Below, piece after piece: positions 45,023-59,147 of a stretch of 64,000 nucleotides of DNA. Within the stretch, counting starts at the first letter, position 1. Every line of letters begins with the position of its first letter. The stretch spans positions 1,488,001-1,552,000 of the forward strand of contig NZ_MBQE01000001.1 of assembly GCF_001696535.1 (NCBI RefSeq), in the 5' to 3' direction. A program made the position numbers and the translations under genes. Source of the DNA: Stappia indica. Lineage in GTDB: Bacteria; Pseudomonadota; Alphaproteobacteria; Rhizobiales; Stappiaceae. The notes beneath the pieces were generated by a model that was not told where the DNA came from, made no database searches, and saw nothing but the letters and a program-made list of their open reading frames with translations.

Positions 45023-45051
45023 TTGACCCCCAGGCGCGCTTCCCCTAGAGT
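45023..45051 (+). promoter_or_regulatory. Sigma-70 promoter of carA
   Basis: TTGACC at 45023-45028, a 17-base spacer and TAGAGT at 45046-45051, about 90 bases before the carA start. Best promoter match in this gap. Confidence 0.7.
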
Positions 45052-45143
45052 GCCGCGCGACACGCACCGTTGACAGCCGAGCCCCGCTCCGTCAAGGCGC
45101 GTTCAGCGAAATCATGTCATCGAACCGATCGAGAAAGCAAGAT

Positions 45144-46355
45144 ATGACGACCGCCGACGTCTGGTCCGCGCCGCCGACCACGGCCGTTCTCGTCCTGGCC
45201 GACGGAACAGTGATCGAGGGCAACGGCTTCGGTGCCACCGGCCAGGCCTGTGCCGAAGTCTGCTTCAACACCGCACTCACCGGATACGAGGAGATTCTCA
45301 CCGATCCCTCCTATGCCGGGCAGATCGTCACTTTCACCTTTCCGCATATCGGAAATGTGGGGACGAACGAAGAGGATGTCGAGACCGTCAACATGGCCTC
45401 GTCCTCCGGCGTGCGCGGCGCCATCGTGCGCGCCGATGTCACCGAGCCGGCCAACTACCGTGCCTCCCGGCATTTCGATGCCTGGTTGAAGGCGCGCGGC
45501 ATCATCGGCCTGTCGGGCATCGACACCCGCGCCCTCACCGCCCTGATCCGCGAGACCGGCGCCGCCAACGCGGTGATCGCCCACGATCCGGACGGCAATT
45601 TCGACATCGAGGCGCTGAAGCTTGCCGCCCGCAACTGGCCGGGCCTCGTCGGCATGGATCTCGCCAAGGACGTCACCTCCTCGCAGAGCTACGGCTGGAC
45701 GCAGACCCCCTGGGTCTGGGACCAGGGCTACGGCGAGCGTGAGGACGGCGAGTTCAACGTCGTTGCCATCGACTATGGCATCAAGCGCAACATCCTGCGC
45801 CTTCTGACCGATGCCGGCTGCAAGGTGACGGTGCTTCCCGCCGATGCGAGCGCGCAGGATGTCCTGTCGCGCAAGCCCGACGGCATCTTCCTGTCGAACG
45901 GTCCTGGCGATCCGGCGGCAACCGGCGAATATGCCGTGCCGGTGATCCGCGACCTGGTCGACAGCGGCCTGCCGGTCTTCGGCATTTGCCTTGGCCACCA
46001 GATGCTGGCGCTCGCCCTTGGCGGCGAGACCGAGAAGATGCATCAGGGCCATCACGGCGCCAACCATCCGGTCTTCGACCGCACCACCGGCAAGGTCGAG
46101 ATCACCTCGATGAACCACGGCTTCGCGGTCAACGCCAAGAGCCTGCCCGAAGCGGTCGAGGAGACCCACGTCTCGCTGTTCGACGGCTCCAATTGCGGGC
46201 TGCGGCTCAAGGACAAGCCGGTCTTCTCGGTGCAGTACCACCCGGAAGCCTCGCCCGGTCCGCGCGACAGCCACTACCTGTTCCGCCGCTTCACCAACCT
46301 GATGCGCGCCCGCGCCGGCACCCCGGCGCTCCCGGAAAAGGACGCCGCCGCCTGA
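45144..46355 (+). CDS. carA: Carbamoyl-phosphate synthase small subunit (CarA)
   Basis: 403 residues from ATG 45144; an in-frame ATG at 45114 is possible but lacks a ribosome site. The N-terminal CarA domain (TAVLVLADGTVIEGNGFGAT, FNTALTGYEEILTDPSY) is followed by a class I glutamine amidotransferase with the catalytic cysteine in VFGICLGHQMLALALGG and the His-Glu pair in VQYHPEASPGP. It hydrolyses glutamine and feeds ammonia to CarB for carbamoyl phosphate, the precursor of arginine and pyrimidines. carB lies 3.3 kb downstream in the same direction, separated by three regulator genes. Confidence 0.97.
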   Translation: MTTADVWSAPPTTAVLVLADGTVIEGNGFGATGQACAEVCFNTALTGYEEILTDPSYAGQIVTFTFPHIGNVGTNEEDVETVNMASSSGVRGAIVRADVTEPANYRASRHFDAWLKARGIIGLSGIDTRALTALIRETGAANAVIAHDPDGNFDIEALKLAARNWPGLVGMDLAKDVTSSQSYGWTQTPWVWDQGYGEREDGEFNVVAIDYGIKRNILRLLTDAGCKVTVLPADASAQDVLSRKPDGIFLSNGPGDPAATGEYAVPVIRDLVDSGLPVFGICLGHQMLALALGGETEKMHQGHHGANHPVFDRTTGKVEITSMNHGFAVNAKSLPEAVEETHVSLFDGSNCGLRLKDKPVFSVQYHPEASPGPRDSHYLFRRFTNLMRARAGTPALPEKDAAA

Positions 46356-46390
46356 TCGGCGCATCGCGGTCCCTCATCTGAACGCACCGA

Positions 46391-46419
46391 ACGCCGCCCG
46401 CCTCGCGGGCGGCGTTTTC
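46391..46419 (+). terminator. Intrinsic terminator of carA
   Basis: An 11-bp perfect stem (ACGCCGCCCGC at 46391-46401 with GCGGGCGGCGT at 46405-46415), 3-base loop, then TTTTC. Confidence 0.85.
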
Positions 46420-46499
46420 ATTTGCCACCGGTTCTTTTGCCACCGGAGAGATGCCGCCGCGCCACCCTCCTCCGGGGCCCCCGCTTGCGCCAACCCATA

Positions 46500-46905
46500 T
46501 GCTCCAGCGGATACTGGATGCCTGCCTTCGCAGGCATGACAGCCGAGAGTGGGGGTAAGCGCCTCCCGTCTCTCAATTGCCGGGGTTGCCTCTGCAGCCA
46601 AAGCAGTAGCGAGGACACCGAAACCTCTCCTTGCGTCTTCCCGGGCAAGCGCAGCGCGACCCGGGACCGGAGAGTCGAGGGCGTATGAGGTGCGCTCCGG
46701 GCAGAACCCGCAAACGCAGTGCCTCCCCGGTCCCGGATCATCGGCCTTCGGCCTCGTCCGGGAAGACGCCAGCTGAGGCCGAAGCAGAAGGAAAGGCGCA
46801 GCAGGAAGGGCGTGAGCCCCAACGCTCCCCTCTCTCCCCCCAAAAAGTAGATCAGGGGGAGACAGCCGACAGAGAGGGGGTGAACAGCGACCGCACCTCC
46901 CCACA
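46500..46905. repeat. Dispersed-repeat composite between carA and the MerR gene
   Basis: About 400 bases without a gene. It contains a module with CGGGACCGGAGAGTCGAGGG (46662-46681), its rough complement GTCCCGGATCATCGGCC..., and a second module with CCCCTCTCTCCCCCC (about 46832-46846) followed by AGACAGCCGACAGAGAGGGG. This is the same two-part order as in the 34.4-35.0 kb block. Confidence 0.7.
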
Positions 46906-46908
46906 ACG

Positions 46909-46939
46909 AAAAACGCCGCCCGGCATCCCGGACGGCGTT
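46909..46939 (-). terminator. Terminator of the MerR-family gene
   Basis: AACGCCG (46912-46918) pairs with CGGCGTT (46933-46939), extended by CCGG/CCGG inside one mismatch. On the minus strand a TTTTT-like run follows (46913-46909). Confidence 0.7.
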
Positions 46940-46978
46940 CAATGTCTTACTCGGTGCGGGCCGCGGTGGCCCGCCCTC

Positions 46979-47431
46979 TCAAGCCTGCGGATTGGCCTCG
47001 ATCAGCGCGTCCAGCGCGGCGACCACTTCGGCGGTTTCCTTGGCCTGCTCCTTGAGCTGGGCCAGCTGCTCGCTCAGCAGCTCGTCCTGACGCGCGCACA
47101 TCTCGCGCAGCGAGCGCAGCTGCGACATGCGGCTGGTCTTGCCCTCGAGCAGGGCGATCACGTCCCTGATCTCGACCAGGGTCAGGCCGATCCGCTTTGC
47201 CTGCAGGATCACCTTCATCCGGCCGATCTCGCGAGCGCCGTAGAACCGGCGCGCGCCTTTTCGTTCCGGGCGCAGCAGCGCCTTTTCCTCGTAGAAACGC
47301 AGCGCACGCAGAGTGACCCCGAAAGTCTCGGCCATCTCGGCGATGGAGAGCCGCGCCTCGTTCTTGCCGTCGATCTGGATCGGTCCCGCAAGGTCCGGTC
47401 CGAACGCAGAAGTTCTGGAGAGTTCCGTCAT
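46979..47431 (-). CDS. MerR family transcriptional regulator
   Basis: 150 residues from ATG 47431. After a ~25-residue extension the MerR helix-turn-helix is plain: LSIAEMAETFGVTLRALRFY then EEKALLRPERKGARRFYGAR, and a long dimerisation helix (GLTLVEIRDVIALLEGK, then QLRSLREMCARQDELLSEQL) ends the protein. No cysteine-rich metal-binding loop is present, so it is probably not a metal sensor of the MerR/CueR type. The target is unknown; no gene is divergent nearby. A terminator follows. Confidence 0.9.
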   Translation of the reverse strand: MTELSRTSAFGPDLAGPIQIDGKNEARLSIAEMAETFGVTLRALRFYEEKALLRPERKGARRFYGAREIGRMKVILQAKRIGLTLVEIRDVIALLEGKTSRMSQLRSLREMCARQDELLSEQLAQLKEQAKETAEVVAALDALIEANPQA

Positions 47432-47886
47432 TTCACTATCCGTAGTTCCCGATCGAATGGCGCGGCCCGGAACGCGCACAACGGGAGCAACTATGCCATC
47501 GGCTTCGCGTTTCGGCCTTCTCTTCCGGTGCCATTTTTTTATCCTTGCACTCGTTTAGGAAAAAAACTTCCAGAAAAACCGCTCCGCTCAAAGAAGCGGA
47601 CAGGATGCCGCAGGCCGCCTTTGCGTCGAGCCATGCGTTATCTTTCGCCGACAGCTTGCCGATAAAAAAATTTTTCTTGGCAAAAACACGACCTACGCGA
47701 AGTCAGTCGGGTGCCCCGCACCAGATTAACGCGATGGTATACAAAATACAGCGACGGTATCTTCGGTCAAAACATCGCTTAAAACTAAAGTATATACGTG
47801 ATTAGACGGCTGCAATCCCGGTTGCAGCGCGCAAGGATGTAAAGTTGCTGGCCGCAACCGTCTCGGGATGAGGAATATCGCGAAGT
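47432..47886. other. AT-richer intergenic region upstream of MerR, no gene recognised
   Basis: About 450 bases with several A/T runs (for example around 47665-47680), presumably holding the MerR promoter. No coding frame or strong hairpin identified. Confidence 0.5.
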
Positions 47887-48930
47887 TCACACTTTCAGCG
47901 CGCCGCTGCGGCATTCGCTGGGCGGACGGCCGAACCAGCGCCGCGCCGCGCGGGAGAAATTGCCGACAGCGGAAAAGCCGAGCCGGAACGCGATCTCCGA
48001 GATCGGCAGGTCGGTCTGCACCAGATAGTCCGCGGCCATGCGCCGGCGCACCCCATCGTGCAGGGCGTTGAACGTCGTGTCGCGCTCGGCCAGCTTGCGC
48101 TGAAGCGCCCGCACGCTGATCGCCATGCCGCGCGCCACTTCCGAGATCGTCAGAATCGGATCGGCGATGCGTTCGGCGATGGCGTCGTTGACCATCGCCA
48201 CGAAATCCTCCGCCCGTCGCCGGTCGTCGAGCCGCCGCCGGTTGAGTTCGCACAATGCGTCGAACAGGTCGTCGTCGCGCAAGGGGTTTTCGCCGCCTTG
48301 CGGATCGATGCGGAAATGCAGGCTGTTGCGCGGCGCGCCGAAGCGCACCGGCACGCCGTAATACATGTCGTGCAGCGTCACGCTGAGCGGGCGCGAGCGC
48401 GCCAGGCGCACTTCCAGCGGCTGCACGCTGCCCCCGCCGATGCGCATCAAGCGGCCGAACACCTTGCTCGTCACCCGGTCGTGCAGCTGGTCGCGGCAGA
48501 CCAGTTCCGGCGAGAAGCCGAAGGCCAGCTCCGCCCTCTCCCCGTCGAATTCGGCGCGCACCTCTGCCACATCGGCGACGATGCGCATGAAACGGGCGCT
48601 CACCTCCAGCGCCGTGCGAAAGTTCGGCGCATGGCGCACGGCCAGCGACACCGTGTCTTCGGGCCCAGGCCCCAGCGAGCGCGTCCAGCCGAGGCCGAAC
48701 GTGTCGTCGTCGGCCAGCCGGCTTGCCGCCTCCAGCGCGCTGGAATGGGCGCGCAGGCTGATATGGCCGCCCAGCGACGCGCTCACCGTCTCGGTCTCCA
48801 GCCCGCTCTCGCGCAGCACCGCGTCGAACGGCACGCCGCGCAGCCGGCAGTAGTCGGCCAGTCCGATCTGGGCACGGGAGTGAATGAGAAGCGTGTCCGC
48901 CGGCGCGGCCGCGTCGAATCTCATCAGCAT
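47887..48930 (-). CDS. AraC family transcriptional regulator (OruR/ArgR-like layout)
   Basis: 347 residues from ATG 48930; a Met two codons later is also possible. The N-terminal ~230 residues form the ligand-sensing domain of the 'AraC_binding_2/Arabinose_bd'-like type (GLADYCRLRGVPFDAVLRES at the start, LARSRPLSVTLHDMYYGVPV in the middle). The C-terminal double helix-turn-helix is plain: ISEVARGMAISVRALQRKLA and PISEIAFRLGFSAVGNFSRA, followed by RRWFGRPPSECR. The effector and targets are unknown. It is divergent from a small XRE protein at 49219. Confidence 0.9.
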   Translation of the reverse strand: MLMRFDAAAPADTLLIHSRAQIGLADYCRLRGVPFDAVLRESGLETETVSASLGGHISLRAHSSALEAASRLADDDTFGLGWTRSLGPGPEDTVSLAVRHAPNFRTALEVSARFMRIVADVAEVRAEFDGERAELAFGFSPELVCRDQLHDRVTSKVFGRLMRIGGGSVQPLEVRLARSRPLSVTLHDMYYGVPVRFGAPRNSLHFRIDPQGGENPLRDDDLFDALCELNRRRLDDRRRAEDFVAMVNDAIAERIADPILTISEVARGMAISVRALQRKLAERDTTFNALHDGVRRRMAADYLVQTDLPISEIAFRLGFSAVGNFSRAARRWFGRPPSECRSGALKV

Positions 48931-49218
48931 TGCAGACACGATCCGTAAAAGGGGGCCCGGCGGACTGCGCCGGAAGGACGGCCCCGGGAAGCGGGCCGCC
49001 GCGCACATTATAAGAAAGTGTCGGCATTATGTAAGTTCGCGTCGCCCGCGACCCAATCACGGTAAACGCGCCGATTGGCGTTTGACTTTTTCGCGCCCGC
49101 GTCACATCAAGTCGGGCGCAAAAGGTGCGCTTCAGGCGCGGCGGTTTCCACCGGAAACGCCGCACCCGAGACGCGAGCCCCGGCGCAAGACCAACGCAAG
49201 ATCCGGACGAGACGGCCC

Positions 49219-49536
49219 ATGGCGCCCCCTGCCCCTTCCGCCACGATGACGCCCGAGCTGTTCCGCAAATGGCGCAAGTCGCTCGGCCTGAAGCAGAAGG
49301 ACGCCGCCGAGGTGCTCGGCCTCAAGAAGCGGATGATCCAGTATTACGAGAAGGGCGACCGCAACGGCCGTCCCGTCGAGATCCCCAAGGCCGTGCGCCT
49401 CGCCTGCTATGCGCTGAGCTCCGGCATTGCCGATTTCGACGGCGCGACGCCGCTCCGCGGGCCCGTCCAGCCGACCTCTTCGCCCAGCCCCGGACAGCCG
49501 GCGCGCGGCTCCTCCGACCCGGTTCCCGGCACGTGA
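49219..49536 (+). CDS. Small XRE-type helix-turn-helix protein
   Basis: 105 residues from ATG 49219 (ATG 49246 is an alternative). The helix-turn-helix lies in MTPELFRKWRKSLGLKQKDA then AEVLGLKKRMIQYYEKGDRN, followed by VEIPKAVRLACYALSSGI, which is a conserved extension in small alphaproteobacterial regulators. The C-terminus is Pro/Ser-rich and disordered. The DNA target is unknown. It is 170 bases upstream of carB and could be cotranscribed or read into it, but a separate carB promoter is visible. Confidence 0.85.
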   Translation: MAPPAPSATMTPELFRKWRKSLGLKQKDAAEVLGLKKRMIQYYEKGDRNGRPVEIPKAVRLACYALSSGIADFDGATPLRGPVQPTSSPSPGQPARGSSDPVPGT

Positions 49537-49581
49537 GGACGACCCGTCGTGCCGGCCGTTGGAAACATGGCGAGGATGGGG

Positions 49582-49610
49582 TTTCACCTTTCGCGCTTTT
49601 TGCCTATAAG
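49582..49610 (+). promoter_or_regulatory. Candidate promoter of carB
   Basis: TTTCAC at 49582-49587, 17-base spacer, TATAAG at 49605-49610, about 100 bases before the carB start. The -35 is weak. Confidence 0.5.
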
Positions 49611-49706
49611 GCGCGCTCAGCCGTAGAATTCATCCAGTAAGACGCCGACGACCGGATCCCGCGCCCCGCGCGGAACGATCCGGCGAAGGCCAGCCGCGAG
49701 CCCAGT

Positions 49707-53021
<3,315 letters not shown>

Positions 53022-53062
53022 GTGTTGCTGGTCCGGCTCGCCGGACCTTAAGGAAATGTGGA

Positions 53063-53104
53063 ACGTTCCGGCAGGGACACCCCTTGCCGGACGTCATTTT
53101 TTTT
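53063..53104 (+). terminator. Intrinsic terminator of carB
   Basis: A stem from ACGT plus CCGGCAGGG (53063-53076) to CCCTTGCCGG plus ACGT (53082-53094), with one bulge, followed by eight T residues from 53097. Confidence 0.85.
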
Positions 53105-53151
53105 GACGCGCGACGCCTGCGGGCGGCGCGAAGAAGAAGGGTCGAAGACCT

Positions 53152-53625
53152 ATGGAAAAGGTCCCGATGACAGGCGCTGGCTACGCCATGCTTGAGAAGG
53201 AGCTGAAGCAGCGTACGTCGGAAGAGCGGCCGCGCATCATCCAGGCGATCGCCGAAGCGCGCGCCCATGGTGACCTGTCGGAAAATGCCGAGTATCACGC
53301 CGCCAAGGAGCAGCAGAGCCTGAACGAGGGCCGCATCAGCGAGCTCGAGGACAAGCTCGGCCGTGCCGAGGTGATCGACGTCAGCAAGCTGTCGGGCGAC
53401 ACCGTCAAGTTCGGCGCCACGGTGACCCTCATCGACGAGGACACCGAGGAAGAGAAGAAGTACATGATCGTCGGCGATGTCGAGGCCGACGTGAAGCTCG
53501 GCCGCATCTCGATCTCCTCGCCCATTGCGCGCGCGCTGATCGGCAAGGCCGTCGGCGACAGCGTCGAGGTCAGCGCCCCCGGCGGCGCCCGCGCCTACGA
53601 GATCATCAACGTCGCCTTCGGCTGA
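53152..53625 (+). CDS. greA: Transcription elongation factor GreA
   Basis: 157 residues, standard length. The N-terminal coiled coil contains [20 protein letters not shown] then [20 protein letters not shown], with the acidic tip (Asp-Leu-Ser-Glu-Asn-Ala-Glu) that enters the RNA polymerase channel and stimulates cleavage of backtracked RNA. The C-terminal FKBP-like domain ends with [23 protein letters not shown] 53152 is the start. It follows carB, a common order in alphaproteobacteria. Confidence 0.97.
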   Translation: MEKVPMTGAGYAMLEKELKQRTSEERPRIIQAIAEARAHGDLSENAEYHAAKEQQSLNEGRISELEDKLGRAEVIDVSKLSGDTVKFGATVTLIDEDTEEEKKYMIVGDVEADVKLGRISISSPIARALIGKAVGDSVEVSAPGGARAYEIINVAFG

Positions 53626-55125
53626 TCGCCGGGCGTTCGTCCCGTCCGCCTGCCCCTTCCAGGATACATCGCGGATCGCTCATCCCACGGCTTCGCCGGG
53701 CCCCTGCCCTGCGGAGCCGTTTTGCTTTGGGGGCGAGGTGCGGAATGTCGGGCCGGTAGGGGGAGGCAGGAGCGCACTCGCGGGCCCCACAGCCGCAACA
53801 CGACCGCCCTCGGCTCGCCGGCCGCCCCTGGTTCTCCGGCCGCCCCTGCATCGCGGGCCCCACCAGAGAGAGTGGCGCGGCCCCTCCTCGTCCCTCTGCG
53901 GCCCTCCGGCACGACCTCTCCTTTCGTCATTCCGGGCAAGGCGCCGCCGCGACCCGGAACCGGCGAGCCATGGCGCTTGCCGCTCTTGCCGAGAAGATGC
54001 AAGGCCCCCACCTCCCCCTCGACGGTCATCCCGGGCAAGCGAAGCGCGACCCAGTATCCATTGGCACCCTCAGCAGACACGAGAGGGCAGAGCGCCCACC
54101 GCCCGCTCCCGTCATTCCGGACGGCCTGCGGCGCAGCCGCATGGCCAGAGCCGGAATCCAGCGCATCATTCGCGCCGAAGGCGCGCTTCCTGTTTGAAAA
54201 GAGTTTTGCGTCGGATCCGTCGATGGGCTCCGATCACGCGGCAGCTTCAACACGCCAACGAGCGCCCCGCCCACTGCGTCTCCTCACCCTCCGTCCTCTC
54301 CCGTCGTCATTCCGGGCAAGGCGCAGCCGCGACCCGGAACCGGAGAGCCATGGCGCTTGCCGCTCTTGCCGAAGCGCCTCCGTCCGCTACCGCCCTCGGC
54401 CCGCCGATCCCGCATCTCCGCCGCGCTGCGTGCGGGATGACGCTGGAGAGGGAGGAGCGCCGGGACGACAGCCGAAGTGAATGGCCAGACCGGGAACGGG
54501 TGGCGCTAAAGGTGCGTCGATTGTCTGACAGGACGAACCAATCGGCCTGTTCGGGGCCGCCGTCTCATTTTTCGCGAATTTCGAGAGCGATTTTTGCAAA
54601 ATTCTTATCGAAATTTGCGACGCCAGACTAGGTCGAATAACATAATTATTTCAATATCATAAACCTGAAAATCACACATCCGGTCAGCTTGTTCGAGACT
54701 CGGCTCTCAATCGCCGCTCGCTACTTATACCCGCAGCGGAAGCCGTCTATCCCCGCCGGGGGAAATCATCTATCCCCGTTTTCGCGGCCCTCTGGCGCAC
54801 TGCCCCGAAACCCCGCTTCGGAGCACTTGTCCCCGCTCGCCCTCACCTATGCCGCCTGCTGCGTCTCCTCACCCTCCGTCCTCTCCCGTCGTCATTCCGG
54901 GCAAGGCGAAGCCGCGACCCGGAACCGGCGAGCCATGGCGCTTGCGCGTCGTCCCGAGCCCTGCCTGCAACGCCCTCGGCTCTCCGATCCCGCATCTCCG
55001 CTAACGCTGCGTGCGGGATGACGAAGGAGAGGATGCGTGCAATCGCAGGAGGCAATTGAAGCGAAGAGCTGGAAATCGATAAAATCAACAAAAAATCAGA
55101 TCTTTAGATATGGAAAGCGTGTCTG
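53626..55125. repeat. 1.5-kb gene-free region with dispersed GC-rich repeats
   Basis: At least three copies of a unit containing TCATTCCGGGCAAGGCG, then CGACCCGGAACCGG and GAGCCATGGCGCTTGC, lie near 53931, 54311 and 54892. The last two extend for about 170 bases with the same left flank (CTCCTCACCCTCCGTCCTCT) and the same right end (GATCCCGCATCTCCGC ... TGCGTGCGGGATGACG), which pair as a hairpin. A fourth, related type with TCATCCCGGGCAAGCGAAGC lies at 54027. An AT-rich pocket at about 54570-54690 separates copies. All open frames here are Arg/Pro-rich and unsupported. Confidence 0.85.
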
Positions 55126-56349
55126 TTAAACACGCAGTGGTGCATCCGTGCCCAGAATCTCCACATGCTCGTAGCCATATCTTTCAATCATCAAATGCAT
55201 AGATTTCTTTGCTAGTGGCGGCGTGAAATTGGGGCCAATGGTCACTGAAACAACAGGAAGATCAGGGGCCAACCCAGCCTCACCCTGACAATTGAATTTG
55301 ACATAAGGGATATGGCGCCCTTGCCCCTGCCTGAATTCAACAAAATTCAGATGATCTTCCCTATTAAAATCAATTACAATTCTCCATTCATTTTCTTCAT
55401 AGAAACTAGGATGCTTGAAGCAATATATGTACTCAACAATGTGCTTATTCAAAAACTCGGCGAAAGGCGCAAGTATTAAATCTCTATCAAGATGTTCAAC
55501 GCTACGACCCGCACGAATTTCCTCGAAAACACTTAATACACGAGAAAACGTACTGGCAAGCAAAGCCCGCTGCGCCGCAGGATCATACAATACTCTTCTC
55601 AGTTTAAAACCAGCCTTCAGAAACCCCTCAGTCGCAAACCCTATGGAGTATCCATCAGTTACACCTCCATATGCGCGCCACTGGCTCAAAAGATCTCCGT
55701 TTGTGCAAAAGCACGCTGCGTAATAACCTACATCAAGGGCATACGGAGTAGTCAAAAACGTCGACCTTTTCAGAAGCTCTTTCGCCTCTGGCGAAGAATT
55801 TTGAATAAACTCATTCTTCACCTCCTCAATCAAATCAGCCGCATACTGCAACTCAGACGCGTCATTAAGATACGCAAGATCAGACGCCCACAATTTACCT
55901 GAACCAAATATTCCAACAGCTCCAACACCACTTGTATAATGAAATATTTTTGACGGAATACTAGAATGATGATCTTTCCACGGCTTGAGAACGGCGTCGC
56001 TGACCGCATCGAGATTTGAAAGAGCATCTGCCTGCTTCCACATGCCACCAATGTCAAAGTTAAGCGGCATCTCCACTTTTCCTTTCAAATTCTTTAAGTT
56101 AGAAGGAACTTCTGAATATCTCGCGGGCCTCGTAAGGTGCATATAGGATTGACACCCATTACACTTAATTACTGCATTCCGGAAAGGCAGTAAGATCCCC
56201 ATTTTCCTCGCCATGACACGAGAGCAAACACTGCAAACAAAATTAAAATCGCCATCTCCAGCTACAAAAGCGCCATCATGAGTAAGAATTATTCTGCCGT
56301 ATGTCTCGGCCAAACTGTCAGAAATATATGTTAGTTTAATATCTTTCAT
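55126..56349 (-). CDS. DUF2971 protein with N-terminal zinc ribbon
   Basis: 407 residues from ATG 56349. The N-terminal ~100 residues contain two Cys pairs (VCSVCSRVMARK and VIKCNGCQSYMHL), a probable zinc ribbon. From about 135 on there is a DUF2971 domain: IFHYTSGVGAVGIFGSGKLW, ASDLAYLNDASELQYAADLI, CTNGDLLSQWRAYGGVTDGY, and the C-terminal ENEWRIVI. DUF2971 proteins are sporadic and mostly on islands; their activity is not established to my knowledge. Codon use and base composition are much more AT-rich than all neighbours, so recent transfer is likely. It stands alone between repeats and an Lrp-type gene. Confidence 0.8.
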   Translation of the reverse strand: MKDIKLTYISDSLAETYGRIILTHDGAFVAGDGDFNFVCSVCSRVMARKMGILLPFRNAVIKCNGCQSYMHLTRPARYSEVPSNLKNLKGKVEMPLNFDIGGMWKQADALSNLDAVSDAVLKPWKDHHSSIPSKIFHYTSGVGAVGIFGSGKLWASDLAYLNDASELQYAADLIEEVKNEFIQNSSPEAKELLKRSTFLTTPYALDVGYYAACFCTNGDLLSQWRAYGGVTDGYSIGFATEGFLKAGFKLRRVLYDPAAQRALLASTFSRVLSVFEEIRAGRSVEHLDRDLILAPFAEFLNKHIVEYIYCFKHPSFYEENEWRIVIDFNREDHLNFVEFRQGQGRHIPYVKFNCQGEAGLAPDLPVVSVTIGPNFTPPLAKKSMHLMIERYGYEHVEILGTDAPLRV

Positions 56350-56371
56350 AATAACCTCCCCGTCGCCCCCC

Positions 56372-56842
56372 TCACTCCTTCACCGGCACCACGGGTTCGT
56401 TCTTGGTCTGGCGGATGGTGAGGGCCGTGCGCACGCTGTCGACATTGGGCGTGGCGGTGAGTTCGCGGATGATGAAGTTCTGGAAGGCCTGGAGGTCCGG
56501 CACCACGCATTTCAGGAGGAAATCTACCTCGCCGGACAGCATGTAGCTTTCGCGTACCTCGGGCCAGCTCTTGACCTTGTCCTCGAAGGCGTTGAGGTCG
56601 CTTTCGGTCTGCGAATGCAGGCCGACCATGGCGAAGGCGGTGACGTCGTAGCCGAGCTGCTTTTCGTCCAGCAGCGTGCGGTAACCGGTGATAAGTCCGG
56701 CCTCCTCAAGCGCGCGCACGCGGCGCAGGCAGGGCGGCGCAGAAATGCCGACGCGCCGCGCCAACTCCACATTGGTGATGCGGCCATCCGCCTGCAGCTC
56801 TTTCAGAATGTGCCAATCAATCGCATCGAGGCGAATTTTCAC
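56372..56842 (-). CDS. Lrp/AsnC family transcriptional regulator
   Basis: 156 residues from GTG 56842 (VKIRLDAIDWHILKELQADG), the start that gives normal family length; a longer in-frame ATG adds 28 unlikely residues. Helix-turn-helix: ITNVELARRVGISAPPCLRR then VRALEEAGLITGYRTLLDEK. The RAM effector domain follows (VTAFAMVGLHSQTESDLNAF, then MLSGEVDFLLKCVVPDLQAF), which usually binds an amino acid. It is divergent from the ELM1-like gene at 57068 and may control it or itself. Confidence 0.92.
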   Translation of the reverse strand: MKIRLDAIDWHILKELQADGRITNVELARRVGISAPPCLRRVRALEEAGLITGYRTLLDEKQLGYDVTAFAMVGLHSQTESDLNAFEDKVKSWPEVRESYMLSGEVDFLLKCVVPDLQAFQNFIIRELTATPNVDSVRTALTIRQTKNEPVVPVKE

Positions 56843-57067
56843 GCTGGTCTCCTTCACAAATCGCTGGCACAGACATGTCGTCACCCCATCCGCCACCGCG
56901 GCGGCCGGGCCGGTCGCCTCGCCCACGTTCCGGCAGGCGGGAGGACCGGCCGGACGGGCAAGCGACGCGGTGCCAGGCGCACGATGGGGCCGACAGATCG
57001 TGCCTCCTGTTCATCCGGGCACTTATGATTCTTTGCCGAAACCTGCAATACTATATCAACACAGGTC

Positions 57068-59084
<2,017 letters not shown>

Positions 59085-59147
59085 GCTGTCTTCCGGGAGG
59101 CTTCGGCCTAAATCGCTGGAAACTGACGAGAACAGGCAGAGGGTGTC

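Noticed and set aside
53722-54631. Open frames of 250-300 codons after greA
   Set aside because: They consist of translated dispersed repeats (Arg/Pro/Ser-rich), recur in several frames, and lack start signals.
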